Of a DNA stretch of 64,000 nt, positions 27,911 through 37,380 are shown piece by piece. The stretch is from the NCBI RefSeq assembly GCF_030440555.1, contig NZ_CP047118.1, positions 868,001-932,000 of the forward strand, given 5' to 3'. Origin of the DNA: Corynebacterium caspium DSM 44850 (GTDB lineage: Bacteria > Actinomycetota > Actinomycetes > Mycobacteriales > Mycobacteriaceae). The number at the start of each line of letters is the position of its first letter. Within the stretch, counting starts at the first letter, position 1. Both the position numbers and the translations under genes were made by a program. Below the pieces are notes generated by a model that saw only the letters and a program-made list of their open reading frames with translations, was not told the origin of the DNA and made no database searches.

Positions 27911-28465
27911 ATGAGCACAGAGCAAACCCCGGAGAGTTCCGCGAATTTACCTAAGCAGCCATTAGATGAGGCTTCTTTAGCGAAATATACTGCCCTAGAT
28001 CCCAATGCGGCGATTTCTGTTAAACCGTGGGAATTTGTAGCTAGCTCGCGGACAATGAAGCGCATCGCTATTATTTGGGTAATTATCGTCATGATCGTCC
28101 ATATTTTTATGGGCTTAGTGGTAGGAATTGGGTATACCGGTGCAGCTGTTACAACTATTGATAAATGGGCCTTTATAGGTATCGGTCTAGTTATTTCGGT
28201 AGTTTGTTATATTGGCTTATCGCGCCCGCGCATTCGCGCAAATAGTGATGGGGTAGAGGTTCGTAATTTTATTGGGACTAGATTTTATCCCTGGACTGTG
28301 ATTTATGGATTATCTTTCCCGCGCGGATCTCGGATGGCTCGTTTGGAACTTCCTGAATTTGAATTCATGCCAGTTTGGGCGTTACAAGCAGCCGACCGGA
28401 ACCAAATAGTTGAAAAAATTACGGCTTTCCGTGCCTTGGAAGCCAAATATATGCCCCAAGATTAA
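27911..28465 (+). CDS. Membrane protein with a bacterial PH-like domain
   Basis: Protein of 184 residues: a cytoplasmic N-terminus, two predicted membrane spans (about residues 52-75, AIIWVIIVMIVHIFMGLVVG, and about 85-104, WAFIGIGLVISVVCYIGL), then a soluble domain of about 75 residues. The pattern IRANSDGVEVRNFIGTRFYPWTVIYGLSFPRG (a region, not one motif) is typical of short actinobacterial PH-domain proteins. Its place between ribH and uvrC is conserved in corynebacteria, and a Mycobacterium PH-domain protein sits in the same position. Function is unknown. Confidence 0.78.
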   Translation: MSTEQTPESSANLPKQPLDEASLAKYTALDPNAAISVKPWEFVASSRTMKRIAIIWVIIVMIVHIFMGLVVGIGYTGAAVTTIDKWAFIGIGLVISVVCYIGLSRPRIRANSDGVEVRNFIGTRFYPWTVIYGLSFPRGSRMARLELPEFEFMPVWALQAADRNQIVEKITAFRALEAKYMPQD

Positions 28466-28498
28466 GAGCCACCAAAACTTGGAAAGTTAGCAAAATAG

Positions 28499-30607
28499 AT
28501 GGCAGATCCCAGCACTTATCGCCCGGCCCCCGGTACTATCCCCACCGAGCCGGGCGTTTATAAATTTCGCGATGCCGATGGCCGCGTAATCTATGTAGGC
28601 AAAGCTAAAAATCTGCGCTCGCGGCTTTCTAATTACTTCCAGGATTTAACCGCGCTACACCCGCGTACCCGGCAAATGGTCCAAACTGCCACCGCAGTGG
28701 AATGGACGGTAGTTAGCAGCGAAGTTGAAGCCCTACAGCTGGAATACACCTGGATTAAACGTTTTGATCCGCGCTTTAATGTTAAATACCGCGATGATAA
28801 AAGCTACCCGATGCTCGCAGTTTCAGTGCGCGAAGAGTATCCGCGAGCTTTTTTCTATCGCGGCCCGCGCCGTAAAGGTATCCGCTATTTTGGTCCTTAT
28901 TCCCATGCCTGGGCGGTACGGGAAACCTTGGATCTTTTAACTCGTATTTTTCCGATGCGCACCTGTGCCAAAGGCGTTTTTAATCGCCATGCCCAACTCG
29001 GGCGCCCCTGTTTGCTGGGATATATCGATAAATGCGCTGCCCCTTGTATCGGGCGAGTTACGCCAGCCGAGCATCAAGAAATTACTGCCGGCTTTATTTC
29101 TTTCCTAAATGGGCATACTGATAAGGTGCGCCAACGGATCACCGCTGATATGACTGCTGCGGCCGCTGAGCTGGAATTTGAAAAAGCTGCTCGCCTGCGC
29201 GATGACTTGCATGCCATCGATAAATTGATGGAAAAACAGACCATTGTGCTTGGCGATGGCACCGATGCAGACTTCATTGCCGTAGCCACCGATGAGTTGG
29301 AAGCTGCGGTACAGATTTTTCATATTCGCAGCGGCCGAGTTCAAGCGCAGCGTGGTTGGGTGGTCGAAAAAGCCGGAGAGCAAGCCGCAGATGCCGCCGA
29401 CCCCGCAGGTGCCGCCGACCCCGCAGCGGATGCACTAGCGGCAGACCCAGCACTACCGGCACTACTGCAAAATTTCTTGGTGCAGTTTTACGGGGATGCG
29501 GTGGAACGTATTGCCGAAGAACGCAAGGAAGCTGAAAAACTGCAGCGCAGGCGAGGCGTGGATCAAGAAGCCGTGGCAGCTGCCGCCAGTGCTGCTGCGG
29601 AAGCGGCACCGCCTAATCCGCTGCAGGTTATTCCGCGTCAAATTATGGTTCCGGTGCTTCCGGAATCCTTGGCAGAAACTACGGCGGTATTGGAGAAATT
29701 GCGCGGTGGACCAGTGGAATTGCGGGTTCCACAGCGTGGCGATAAGCGTAGTTTGATTGAAACGGTGCATCGTAATGCTAAGGAATCTTTGCGCCAACAT
29801 AAGTTGAAGCGGGTGGGTGATCTCACGGCGCGTTCGGCGGCTTTACAGGATTTGCAGGAAGCTTTGGGTTTGGAGCAGGCTCCGCTGCGCATTGAATGTA
29901 CTGATATTTCGCATCTGCAAGGTACTGATGTGGTGGCTTCTTTGGTGGTTTTTGAGGATGGTTTGCCAAAAAAGAGCGATTACCGCCGGTATCGCATTAA
30001 GGAGGCTGCTGGCGATGGGCATTCTGATGATGTCGCCTCCATCGCAGAAATTACGCGGCGGCGGTTCTTGCGCCATAGCAGCGATAAACGCAGCCTGCCT
30101 GAATCTACTGATATTGCCGAAGCCGTATTTGTAGAGGAAATGTCGACGGATCCGAACCGTCGTTTTGCTTATCCTCCAAGCATTTTTATTGTCGATGGTG
30201 GGGCCCCGCAAGTAGCCGCTGCTGATCGAGTATTTGAGGAATTAGGCATTATTGATGTCACTTTGATGGGAATTGCTAAGCGTTTGGAAGAAATTTGGTT
30301 ACCAGGGGAGGAAGAGCCGCTAATTTTGCCGCGTAATTCCCAGGGGCTATATCTGCTGCAGCAGATTCGTGATGAAGCACACCGATTTGCTATTACTTAT
30401 CATCGACAGCAGCGCACTAAACGTATGCGACGTTCAGAATTGGACGATATTCCGGGGTTGGGGCAAGTACGTCGTACCGAATTAGTTAAGCATTTTGGCT
30501 CATTGAAAAAGCTCAAAGAAGCTAGTGCCGCAGAGATCGCCACGGTTAAGGGTTTTGGTGAAGTATTAGCTAATACTGTTTATGAGCATTTGCATCGCAG
30601 CAGCTAG
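28499..30607 (+). CDS. uvrC: Excinuclease ABC subunit C
   Basis: UvrC makes both incisions in nucleotide excision repair, with UvrA and UvrB. The N-terminal GIY-YIG domain begins [26 protein letters not shown] (region), followed by the CAPCIGR cysteine motif, the UVR domain near residue 225 ([18 protein letters not shown]), the RNase H-like domain ([21 protein letters not shown]), and C-terminal helix-hairpin-helix motifs ([20 protein letters not shown]). At 702 residues it is slightly long; an Ala/Asp/Pro-rich insert near residues 297-320 and another Ala-rich piece near 360 account for this. Confidence 0.96.
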   Translation: MADPSTYRPAPGTIPTEPGVYKFRDADGRVIYVGKAKNLRSRLSNYFQDLTALHPRTRQMVQTATAVEWTVVSSEVEALQLEYTWIKRFDPRFNVKYRDDKSYPMLAVSVREEYPRAFFYRGPRRKGIRYFGPYSHAWAVRETLDLLTRIFPMRTCAKGVFNRHAQLGRPCLLGYIDKCAAPCIGRVTPAEHQEITAGFISFLNGHTDKVRQRITADMTAAAAELEFEKAARLRDDLHAIDKLMEKQTIVLGDGTDADFIAVATDELEAAVQIFHIRSGRVQAQRGWVVEKAGEQAADAADPAGAADPAADALAADPALPALLQNFLVQFYGDAVERIAEERKEAEKLQRRRGVDQEAVAAAASAAAEAAPPNPLQVIPRQIMVPVLPESLAETTAVLEKLRGGPVELRVPQRGDKRSLIETVHRNAKESLRQHKLKRVGDLTARSAALQDLQEALGLEQAPLRIECTDISHLQGTDVVASLVVFEDGLPKKSDYRRYRIKEAAGDGHSDDVASIAEITRRRFLRHSSDKRSLPESTDIAEAVFVEEMSTDPNRRFAYPPSIFIVDGGAPQVAAADRVFEELGIIDVTLMGIAKRLEEIWLPGEEEPLILPRNSQGLYLLQQIRDEAHRFAITYHRQQRTKRMRRSELDDIPGLGQVRRTELVKHFGSLKKLKEASAAEIATVKGFGEVLANTVYEHLHRSS
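29393..29425 (+). repeat. 18-base-period repeat in uvrC linker
   Basis: GCCGCCGACCCCGCA occurs at 29393-29407 and again at 29411-29425, encoding AADPA twice in an Ala/Pro/Asp linker. It is in frame and probably a recent duplication in a flexible region. Confidence 0.75.
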
Positions 30608-30635
30608 TCCTGGGAGGTGCAGGTAGACTGAGCAC

Positions 30636-31535
30636 ATGAATGCCAAATCTGATCCTGCACATAAATATTATTTGTCAACTCCACCACTTTTAATTACCGG
30701 GATGTCTGGTGCCGGATTGAGCACTGCGGCTCGAGTTTTTGAAGATAAAGACTGGTACGTGCCGCAAAATATGCCCCCACAGTTAGTAGTTGATGTGGTT
30801 AAAATGGTGAATCAGGCAGGTTCTCCGGTAGAAAAAATAGCTGCAGTAACTGATGTGCGAGCCCGAATTTTCGGCGGCGATTTAATGGATACTGTCGAAC
30901 AATTAAAAGCTGATGGTTTAGCGCCAGATATTCTATTTTTAGATGCCCGAACAGATGTTTTGATTAGTCGTTTTGATTCCGTGCGGCGCACCCATCCACT
31001 CCAAGGCGATAAATCTTTATCCACTGGGATTGAGCGGGAACGCGAACTTATTAATCCAATTAAAGAAATTGCTTCGGTGGTAATCGATACTTCCGAATTA
31101 TCTGTGCATGATCTGCGCCGGCGCATTGAGGAATCCTTTGGGCATACCGTGGTGAAGCAGCCGCATGTAACTATCCAATCCTTTGGATTCAAGCATGGGG
31201 CACCCCGTGATTCCGATATCACCATCGACGTGCGCTTTTTGCCTAATCCTTATTGGAATGCCGATTTGCGCCCCTTCCGCGGTACTGATGCGCCAGTGGC
31301 AAATTATGTGCTTTCGCACCCAGATGCGCAGGAATTTGTCGATAATTTCTTGGCAATGTTTAACACCATGCAAGATGGTTATCGTCATGCTGGGAAGAAT
31401 TTTGTCACTGTTTCAGTGGGGTGCACTGGTGGACATCACCGTTCAGTGGCTATTGCTGAAGAAATTAGTAAACGCATCGCGCAGCGCGGTGACCTCGATA
31501 TAAGCGTTACACACCGGGATATCGACCGCCACTAA
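30636..31535 (+). CDS. rapZ: RapZ/YvcJ family nucleotide-binding protein
   Basis: RapZ-family proteins bind nucleotides and, in E. coli, the small RNA GlmZ; in Actinobacteria the role is unclear. The 299-residue product has the N-terminal P-loop-like LLITGMSGAGLSTAARVFED, where the Walker A lysine is Leu, and the well-conserved C-terminal domain (PNPYWNADLRPFRGTDAPVANYVL and VSVGCTGGHHRSVAIAEEI as regions). In related genomes yvcK follows directly, then whiA. Here about 17.4 kb separate rapZ from yvcK. Confidence 0.93.
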   Translation: MNAKSDPAHKYYLSTPPLLITGMSGAGLSTAARVFEDKDWYVPQNMPPQLVVDVVKMVNQAGSPVEKIAAVTDVRARIFGGDLMDTVEQLKADGLAPDILFLDARTDVLISRFDSVRRTHPLQGDKSLSTGIERERELINPIKEIASVVIDTSELSVHDLRRRIEESFGHTVVKQPHVTIQSFGFKHGAPRDSDITIDVRFLPNPYWNADLRPFRGTDAPVANYVLSHPDAQEFVDNFLAMFNTMQDGYRHAGKNFVTVSVGCTGGHHRSVAIAEEISKRIAQRGDLDISVTHRDIDRH

Positions 31536-31590
31536 CTTGCAAATAGCGCCTTTATTTGTATTCTTTAGGACATAGAAATCAAGGCGATCG

Positions 31591-32406
31591 GTGGTGGAAA
31601 TGAAGTCAGCGAGTACTCTTGTTTTATTAGAAAATATAGCTGCACAGCAGTGGGGGATCTTCACAGCGAAACAAGCTGAAAGGGAACGGATTCCTAATTG
31701 GTGGCTAATTCGGTTATTAAATGAACAACGGCTGACTCGGGCCCGACGCGGCGTTTATTTATTGCCCTCTTTTTCCAGTGATGCACATTCAGATCTGCGG
31801 ATCGCCTGGATTTCTTTGGTGCCTCATAAATTTTTGGAGGAACGTTGGATCGAATGCAATAAGGTGGCCGTATCGCATGAGTCGGCTGCTGAAGTCCACG
31901 GACTTGGAGACGTTACTGCAAAGCTGTTTAGTTTTTCTGCACAGGTGCGTAAACAATGTACTCAAACTGATATCCGGATTTATAATCCTATTTCTTTGCC
32001 CGATAGTGACGTGGTGAGCATAGATGGCTTGCCGGTGACTTCAGTGGAACGGACAGTACAAGATCTTGCGGATCGAAATATGGATTTTGAGTCTTTGGCA
32101 AAGTGCATCGTAGATGCCTTGCGAAAAGAAGAAGTCAACCTGGAATCTTTGGGTAAGCGTCTGGATTCTGTAGCCATGGCATATAAATACAAATCAGGTG
32201 CTGATCTCATCGATGCGGTGCTCATGGAGAATGCCACTGACGAAGACCTTGAAGCGTCTTGGGAAAGACTACGCTGCTGCCTTGAAGCTTTTACGCGGCT
32301 AGCGCAGCGGCCCTTAGTGCAGGAGTTATTAGAGGCGGAGAATTCAGACAGTGCTGAGGCAGTGCTTAGCCCTTTGGAGTTACTTTGGTCTGATAGGGGG
32401 AAATAA
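31591..32406 (+). CDS. AbiEi-like type IV antitoxin domain protein (orphan)
   Basis: Protein of 271 residues with the N-terminal winged-helix pattern of AbiEi antitoxins: a helix (LLENIAAQQWGIFTAKQAERERIP), then WWLIRLLNEQRLTRARRGVYLLP. The middle has the ALS/VSHESAAEVHGLGDV and SIDGLPVTSVERTVQDLAD patterns seen in AbiEi-related and DUF559-associated proteins. In a complete AbiE system the nucleotidyltransferase toxin AbiEii follows immediately; here the next gene is a convergent alcohol dehydrogenase after a terminator, so no toxin is present. GTG 31591 with AAGG six bases before is used; ATG 31600 is also possible. Confidence 0.75.
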   Translation: MVEMKSASTLVLLENIAAQQWGIFTAKQAERERIPNWWLIRLLNEQRLTRARRGVYLLPSFSSDAHSDLRIAWISLVPHKFLEERWIECNKVAVSHESAAEVHGLGDVTAKLFSFSAQVRKQCTQTDIRIYNPISLPDSDVVSIDGLPVTSVERTVQDLADRNMDFESLAKCIVDALRKEEVNLESLGKRLDSVAMAYKYKSGADLIDAVLMENATDEDLEASWERLRCCLEAFTRLAQRPLVQELLEAENSDSAEAVLSPLELLWSDRGK

Positions 32407-32447
32407 TAAAAGCCCGCGCCATGGTAGCGCGGGCTTAATTATTCAAT
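32404..32447. terminator. Bidirectional terminator between abiEi-like gene and adh
   Basis: AAGCCCGCGC (32410-32419) / GCGCGGGCTT (32427-32436), perfect 10-base stem with a seven-base loop, flanked by AATAATAA on the left and TTAATTATT on the right. The flanks are A-rich and T-rich, fitting termination of the convergent genes on both strands. Confidence 0.88.
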
Positions 32448-32468
32448 CTACAGGTTGTACTTGCGGTA

Positions 32469-33554
32469 CTAGCTGTTGTCTAGCATGACCTTCATGGCCT
32501 GGTGTTCATCAGCGTTTAAGAAGGTATCCCAAGCCTTTTCAAATTCGGAGAACTTGAAGTGGTGGGTGGCCAACTTAGTCATTGGAACATCGGTCTTGGA
32601 GACAGCCTTCATCAACATTGGCGTGGAGTCAGTCTTAACCAGGCCGGTGGTGATGGTTAGGTTCTTGATCCAGGAATCCTGCAGGTTGAAGGTAACTGGC
32701 TTGCCGTGCACACCGAGGACAGCGATATTGCCGCCTGGCTTGACAATCTTTTCGCAAGTTGCCCAGGTGGGGGGTAGGCCTACTGCTTCTAGGGCACCGT
32801 CGACCATGCGGCCATCGGTGATTTCCTTGATGCGGGCTTCTACATCTTCTTTGGCGGGGTTGATGACGTAATCGGCGCCCATTTCTTTAGCCAGCTTCAG
32901 GCGGGTTTCGTTCATATCAATTACGGTGATTGAAGCTGGGGAGTATAGCTGGGCGGTGATTAGTGCACCCATGCCCACGGGGCCGGCACCAACGATGGCG
33001 ATGTCATCGCCAGGGCGCACATCGGCGCTTTGTACACCGATTTCGTGGCCGGTTGGGAGGGCGTCAGAAAGGAATACCGCGATATCGGTGTCCAGGGATT
33101 CTGGCAGTGGAAGCAGTGAGTTATCAGCGAAGGGGGTGCGTACATATTCAGCTAGGGTTCCGTCGATCATGTAGCCCATGATCCAGGATCCGCCGCCAGT
33201 GCAGTGCGCATAGAGTTGCTTTTGACAGTTGGGGCAGGAACCGCACTTGGAAACACAGGAAATTACTACACGGTCGCCGGGCTTGAAGTTTTTGACGTTT
33301 GCGCCAACTTCTTCGATAACACCGATGCCTTCGTGGCCAAGGATGCGGCCTTTCCATTCGCCGGTCTTTTGGCGGGCAACTTCTTCGATCTCTGGGTTCT
33401 TACCGTGGTAGATACCAAGGTCGGTGCCGCAGATGGTGGTCTTCTCGATGCGGATTACGGCATCGGTGGGATCGATGATTTGTGGCTTCGGACGCTCTTC
33501 AAAGCGGACATCTTCCGCTCCGTAGTAAGTGGCGGCCATCATGGTCTCAGTCAT
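32469..33554 (-). CDS. Zinc-dependent alcohol dehydrogenase (MDR family)
   Basis: Medium-chain dehydrogenase of 361 residues expected to interconvert alcohols and aldehydes with NAD(P)H. Catalytic zinc ligands: Cys42 (TTICGTDLG) and His74-Glu75 (LGHEGIG). Structural zinc: Cys104, 107, 110 and 118. The coenzyme site is IVGAGPVGMGAL. GGGAG lies six bases before ATG 33554. It is divergent from the ThDP decarboxylase gene, so it is a good candidate to reduce the aldehyde that enzyme makes. Codons are unusually GC-ending relative to its neighbours, suggesting high expression or separate origin. Exact substrate is not determinable. Confidence 0.88.
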   Translation of the reverse strand: MTETMMAATYYGAEDVRFEERPKPQIIDPTDAVIRIEKTTICGTDLGIYHGKNPEIEEVARQKTGEWKGRILGHEGIGVIEEVGANVKNFKPGDRVVISCVSKCGSCPNCQKQLYAHCTGGGSWIMGYMIDGTLAEYVRTPFADNSLLPLPESLDTDIAVFLSDALPTGHEIGVQSADVRPGDDIAIVGAGPVGMGALITAQLYSPASITVIDMNETRLKLAKEMGADYVINPAKEDVEARIKEITDGRMVDGALEAVGLPPTWATCEKIVKPGGNIAVLGVHGKPVTFNLQDSWIKNLTITTGLVKTDSTPMLMKAVSKTDVPMTKLATHHFKFSEFEKAWDTFLNADEHQAMKVMLDNS

Positions 33555-33926
33555 GTGAAACTCCCATATATGTTTGGTTACCTGGTATGTAACTTTATTG
33601 CAGATTTAGGAACCTGCAAAATCCATTTTGCCAAATTTTTGCAGGTCAGGGGCTTATTGGGAACCGGTTTCAATTGCATTCATAAAAGTGCACGTAGGCG
33701 ACTTGCATGTGAGATAACTTTTATTCATTTTTGGTCGGGAACTGAAGTTGAGCGTTCTTTTTACTGTCCAGGGAACTCAACTAGAAATGGTTAGCTCTGT
33801 GAATAGTTTTGCTTATGTCCGTTCGGGCATAGCTGCAGGGTTCAGACGGAGAGCTGAAATCAGCACTAAACTAAGCCGCATAACTAAATACTCCCAATCT
33901 TCTATAGAAAGGAATGTGTCACTACG
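33555..33926. other. Divergent adh/decarboxylase control region (372 bases)
   Basis: No gene. The main element is a perfect 10-base inverted repeat ACCTGCAAAA (33612-33621) / TTTTGCAGGT (33637-33646); inside it GCAAAAT-CC-ATTTTGC (about 33616-33631) forms a second overlapping palindrome. This could be an operator for a regulator controlling both genes. AAAGGA before ATG 33927 is the decarboxylase ribosome binding site. Confidence 0.55.
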
Positions 33927-35606
33927 ATGCGTACCACTACCGTTGGAGAGTTCATCCTGGATCGGCTTAAAGATATCGGGATTACCGAGGTTATAGGGGT
34001 GCCAGGAGACTATAATTTAAGCTTTCTGGAACAAATTAATGCAGCTGATGGAATCCGCTTTGTCGGAGCTTGCAATGAACTCAACGCAGCGTATGCAGCA
34101 GATGGTTATGCTCGACAGCGCGGAGTAGGGGCTTTGCTTAGCACTTATGGTGTGGGTGAGCTATCTGCGCTTAATGGTATTGCGGGAGCGCGCTCTGAGC
34201 ATGTTCCGATGGTGTCAATTGCAGGGGCGCCGCCGCTTTATGCAACTGAATACGCTTGGCATTTGCACCACACTTTAGCTGATGGCGATTACACCAATAT
34301 GTTGGATGCCATCTCTCAGTTCACGGCGCTAGCCATTCGGGTTACGCCCATGAATGTGGTTGAGGAAGTGGATCGGGCGCTGCGTACTTGCTTGCGTGAA
34401 AAGCGTCCCGTACATATCCAGATCCCTTCAGATATCACGCATTTAAGTATTCAAGCTCCAGAGGAAGCCTTGGATACTAGCCTGGCTACTTCGGATAAAG
34501 AGCGTTTAGCTGCGGCTATTGAGGCAGTTTTAGCTAAATTTAAGGTAGCTAAAGATCCGATTTTATTGATTGATCAGGATGCAGATAGGCATAAATTTAC
34601 CCCTTATCTGCGTGCGATTGTGGAAAAAGCTCAGCTTCCTTATACCCAGTTAGCTTCGGGCAAGGCCATTTTGGATGAGCAAAGTCCGCTATTTATTGGC
34701 ACTTATAATGGGGCGCAGTCAGCACCAGGTGTGCAGCAGCGGGTGGAAGCTGCAGATTTATTGCTCACCACTAATCCGCGCTTTATTGAGGTCAATTCTG
34801 GTTCCTTTACGCATTCGTTGCGGGAGGAAAATAAGATCAATTTTGGGGATCAGCATATTTCTATTGCTGGGCAGTATTTTGAGGGTATTAATACCCTAGA
34901 GTTGCTCGAAGAATTAGTAGAACGTATTCCGGCAGCTACTAAAAAGGTGGCTGATCCAAAGCCGAAATTATCACCGCTAGAAATCCGTAAGGATGCAAAA
35001 TTAAGCCATGAACGTATGTGGCGCCAGATTTTAGATTTCATCCGCGAAGATGATGTTGTGGTGGCTGAGGCCGGGACTTCTAATATTGGTCTTAGCCCAT
35101 TGCCCATGCCCACAGGGGTTAAATATATTAACTCCTCAATTTGGGGTGCTATTGGATTCACCCTGCCAGCAGTTATGGGCTCCCAGCTAGCTAACCGCGA
35201 TCGCCGCCACTTGCTTTTCATCGGCGACGGTTCTTTCCAGCTCACTGCGCAGGAGCTTTCCACTATTTTGCGCGAAGATTTAAACCCAATTATTTTCCTG
35301 CTAAATAATGGTGGTTATACCATTGAGCGCTATATCCTTGGGATGGAACATGCGTACAACGATGTGCAGAATTGGGATTATGGCGCCCTGCCTAAGGTTT
35401 TCATGCAGGATACTTCGATGCAGTCTTATAGTGCGCGGACTGAGGGAGAATTGGCTGAAATCCTAGGGGAGCTTTCGAGTGCTACACATGGTGCTCTGGT
35501 GGAGTTGCATCTTGATCCTTTTGATGCACCCGAAGGCCTTAAGGCGCTAGGTCCGCTAACGGCTGAATTCGACTATGGCCCGCGGGGTCCTCGTAATGAT
35601 AAATAG
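33927..35606 (+). CDS. Pyruvate / 2-keto-acid decarboxylase (ThDP enzyme)
   Basis: Non-oxidative 2-keto-acid decarboxylase of 559 residues. Glu51 in CNELNAAYAADGYAR is the ThDP-activating glutamate; His114-His115 in HLHHTLADG is the HH pair diagnostic of pyruvate and indolepyruvate decarboxylases. The ThDP/Mg site runs from GDGSFQLTAQE (about 433) to NN at 460-461, followed by GYTIE with Glu467. These separate it from acetolactate synthase and pyruvate oxidase. Pyruvate, indolepyruvate or branched/aromatic keto acids are all possible substrates; the TIE signature is also seen in pyruvate decarboxylases. With the divergent alcohol dehydrogenase it would make ethanol or fusel alcohols. Confidence 0.88.
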   Translation: MRTTTVGEFILDRLKDIGITEVIGVPGDYNLSFLEQINAADGIRFVGACNELNAAYAADGYARQRGVGALLSTYGVGELSALNGIAGARSEHVPMVSIAGAPPLYATEYAWHLHHTLADGDYTNMLDAISQFTALAIRVTPMNVVEEVDRALRTCLREKRPVHIQIPSDITHLSIQAPEEALDTSLATSDKERLAAAIEAVLAKFKVAKDPILLIDQDADRHKFTPYLRAIVEKAQLPYTQLASGKAILDEQSPLFIGTYNGAQSAPGVQQRVEAADLLLTTNPRFIEVNSGSFTHSLREENKINFGDQHISIAGQYFEGINTLELLEELVERIPAATKKVADPKPKLSPLEIRKDAKLSHERMWRQILDFIREDDVVVAEAGTSNIGLSPLPMPTGVKYINSSIWGAIGFTLPAVMGSQLANRDRRHLLFIGDGSFQLTAQELSTILREDLNPIIFLLNNGGYTIERYILGMEHAYNDVQNWDYGALPKVFMQDTSMQSYSARTEGELAEILGELSSATHGALVELHLDPFDAPEGLKALGPLTAEFDYGPRGPRNDK

Positions 35607-35660
35607 CCATATTTAGAGGTTTTCTGGCTAGTATCGGGTGGTTTTCCGATAGGAAGTAAG

Positions 35661-35705
35661 AAAAAACTCAAGCGACCAAGATCATCCTGGAAGCTTGAGT
35701 TTTTT
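35661..35705. terminator. Bidirectional terminator between decarboxylase gene and gluD
   Basis: AAAAAACTCAAGC (35661-35673) and GCTTGAGTTTTTT (35693-35705) are exact complements around a 19-base loop. A runs on the left and T runs on the right allow termination of both convergent transcripts. Confidence 0.9.
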
Positions 35706-35708
35706 CAG

Positions 35709-36647
35709 TTATTCGGCGGGGTTGCGGATTTCTTTATATTGCGGGTTGTGCCAGTCTGCGTTGACTTGGTCTTTGGTTTCTAGACCTTGGTCTTCGTGGT
35801 GGGGGACTTTGGCCACAATATTTTTGCGGGCCCGACCGGCACGGAGTTGGTGTTCAATTCTTTCAGCAAGTTTAGTTAGCATCCAGTTGATAGCAATCAT
35901 GATGATGGCAACAATCACCAGTGATGCAAAGAAGTTCTTATTATAAGAAGCAGATTGGATGCCAGAGCGAACAACTTCCACGTAGCCAATCTGGTAGCCC
36001 AGGGCGGAGTCTTTAAGGGCGATGATCATCTGCGAGATAAGCGCTGGCAGCATGGCTGCGGTGGCTTGGGGGAGCAGGATCCGGTACATGATTTGTCGGT
36101 GGGATAAACCTAGTGCTTTTGCGGCTTCTGTTTGCCCGCTGGGCAAGGAATTAATACCGGCGCGCAGGATCTCTGCAATAACTGAACCGTTATAGAGGGT
36201 TAGAGCAAATACCACCGCACTGAAACCAAGTTTGCGAGAAGGAACTATGTTGTAGACCGCAAACATTTGGTAGGCGAAAATCATCAGTAAAAGTACGGGG
36301 ATAGCTCGGAATAATTCGACGATAATTCCGCAGAAAATCCGGACTAGCCGGTTTTCAGATAACCGGCCAAGGCCAAAGAGAACCCCAAAGATTATCGCAA
36401 ATAAGATGGAGGCAATTGCTGCTAGGACGGTTCCTTTAAGGCCTGGGAGCAGGTAGGTGGTCCAGGTATTGGGGTTGATAAAGGGGGTCCAAAGTTTGGC
36501 TGCTAGTTGCCCTTTATTATTTAGGGTCCATAGGATCCAGGCTATTGCCAGGGCTATAAAAGCCGCGGTCAAAGTGGTGATGATGGTATTTAGGCGGCGA
36601 CCTTTGGGCCCTGGTGCGTCATATAGGACGGTTGCGCGAACTGTCAT
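35709..36647 (-). CDS. gluD: Glutamate ABC transporter permease GluD
   Basis: Integral membrane permease of 312 residues of the polar amino-acid (HisM) family. A first span lies near residues 25-45 ([18 protein letters not shown]); the conserved EAA loop is [18 protein letters not shown]. It carries a long hydrophilic C-terminal tail ending EIRNPAE. The ATG overlaps the gluC stop by one base (TAATG on the minus strand). Resemblance and order gluA-B-C-D match the Corynebacterium glutamicum glutamate uptake system, though that cluster lies elsewhere in C. glutamicum. Confidence 0.9.
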   Translation of the reverse strand: MTVRATVLYDAPGPKGRRLNTIITTLTAAFIALAIAWILWTLNNKGQLAAKLWTPFINPNTWTTYLLPGLKGTVLAAIASILFAIIFGVLFGLGRLSENRLVRIFCGIIVELFRAIPVLLLMIFAYQMFAVYNIVPSRKLGFSAVVFALTLYNGSVIAEILRAGINSLPSGQTEAAKALGLSHRQIMYRILLPQATAAMLPALISQMIIALKDSALGYQIGYVEVVRSGIQSASYNKNFFASLVIVAIIMIAINWMLTKLAERIEHQLRAGRARKNIVAKVPHHEDQGLETKDQVNADWHNPQYKEIRNPAE

Positions 36648-37333
36648 TATTTTTGCACCGCCAATTTCTCAGAGAGTTTGCCAAGCCCTAGTCCCATAGG
36701 CAAGGTCAGTGCGATGAAGCCTGCTGCGAATATCGAAAAGATGATAAAGAGCTCACTTGCATGCATTTCGATGGTTGATTTCATTATCAAAGAGGCTTCG
36801 GCCACCCCAATAGCAGAGGCAATGGTGGTGTTTTTGGTTAGAGCTATGAGGGTATTTCCCAAGGGCACGATGGCTGCGCGTAGAGCCTGGGGAAAAATGA
36901 TCTTGCTAAATGTTTGCTGAAAATTTAGCCCTAGAGACCTAGCAGCTTCAGCTTGACCGAAGGAAACCGTATTTATTCCAGAGCGCAAAGATTCGGCGAC
37001 AAAGGCGGCGGTATAGATAGTGAATCCCAATATAGCTAGGCGGAAGTTATTGTCGACAATAAAAGTATGTGACTGTCGGCTAGCTAAAGTCAGCCCGAGG
37101 TTCTGATATAGACCAAAGGAGCAAAATAGAATAATGAGGGTAAGCGGGGTGTTTCGCACGATGGTGATATACGTGGTTGACACCCGACGCAATACGCTCA
37201 CCGGGGAGACGCGCATTGCAGTCAGTATGGTGCCTAAGATCATCGCACCAATGGCAGACCAGAAGGTCAGCTGAATGGTCAGCCAAAAGGCTGGCCACAG
37301 GGCTGGACCAAGTTGGTTCCACATGGAGCCCAT
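36647..37333 (-). CDS. gluC: Glutamate ABC transporter permease GluC
   Basis: Polar amino-acid ABC permease, 228 residues, about five membrane spans. The conserved cytoplasmic EAA loop reads [21 protein letters not shown]. The N-terminal [25 protein letters not shown] and [23 protein letters not shown] regions resemble C. glutamicum GluC closely. AAAGG precedes ATG 37333 by about eight bases. It forms a heterodimeric channel with GluD and receives substrate from lipoprotein GluB. Confidence 0.91.
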   Translation of the reverse strand: MGSMWNQLGPALWPAFWLTIQLTFWSAIGAMILGTILTAMRVSPVSVLRRVSTTYITIVRNTPLTLIILFCSFGLYQNLGLTLASRQSHTFIVDNNFRLAILGFTIYTAAFVAESLRSGINTVSFGQAEAARSLGLNFQQTFSKIIFPQALRAAIVPLGNTLIALTKNTTIASAIGVAEASLIMKSTIEMHASELFIIFSIFAAGFIALTLPMGLGLGKLSEKLAVQK

Positions 37334-37380
37334 GATTTTTCCTTTCCAGTCGGCTTAGGGGTGAGAAAAATTCTTAGGAT

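Noticed and set aside
33204..33794. 196-codon plus-strand frame opposite adh
   Set aside because: It is the antisense of the adh coding region and of the divergent promoter; no start signals.
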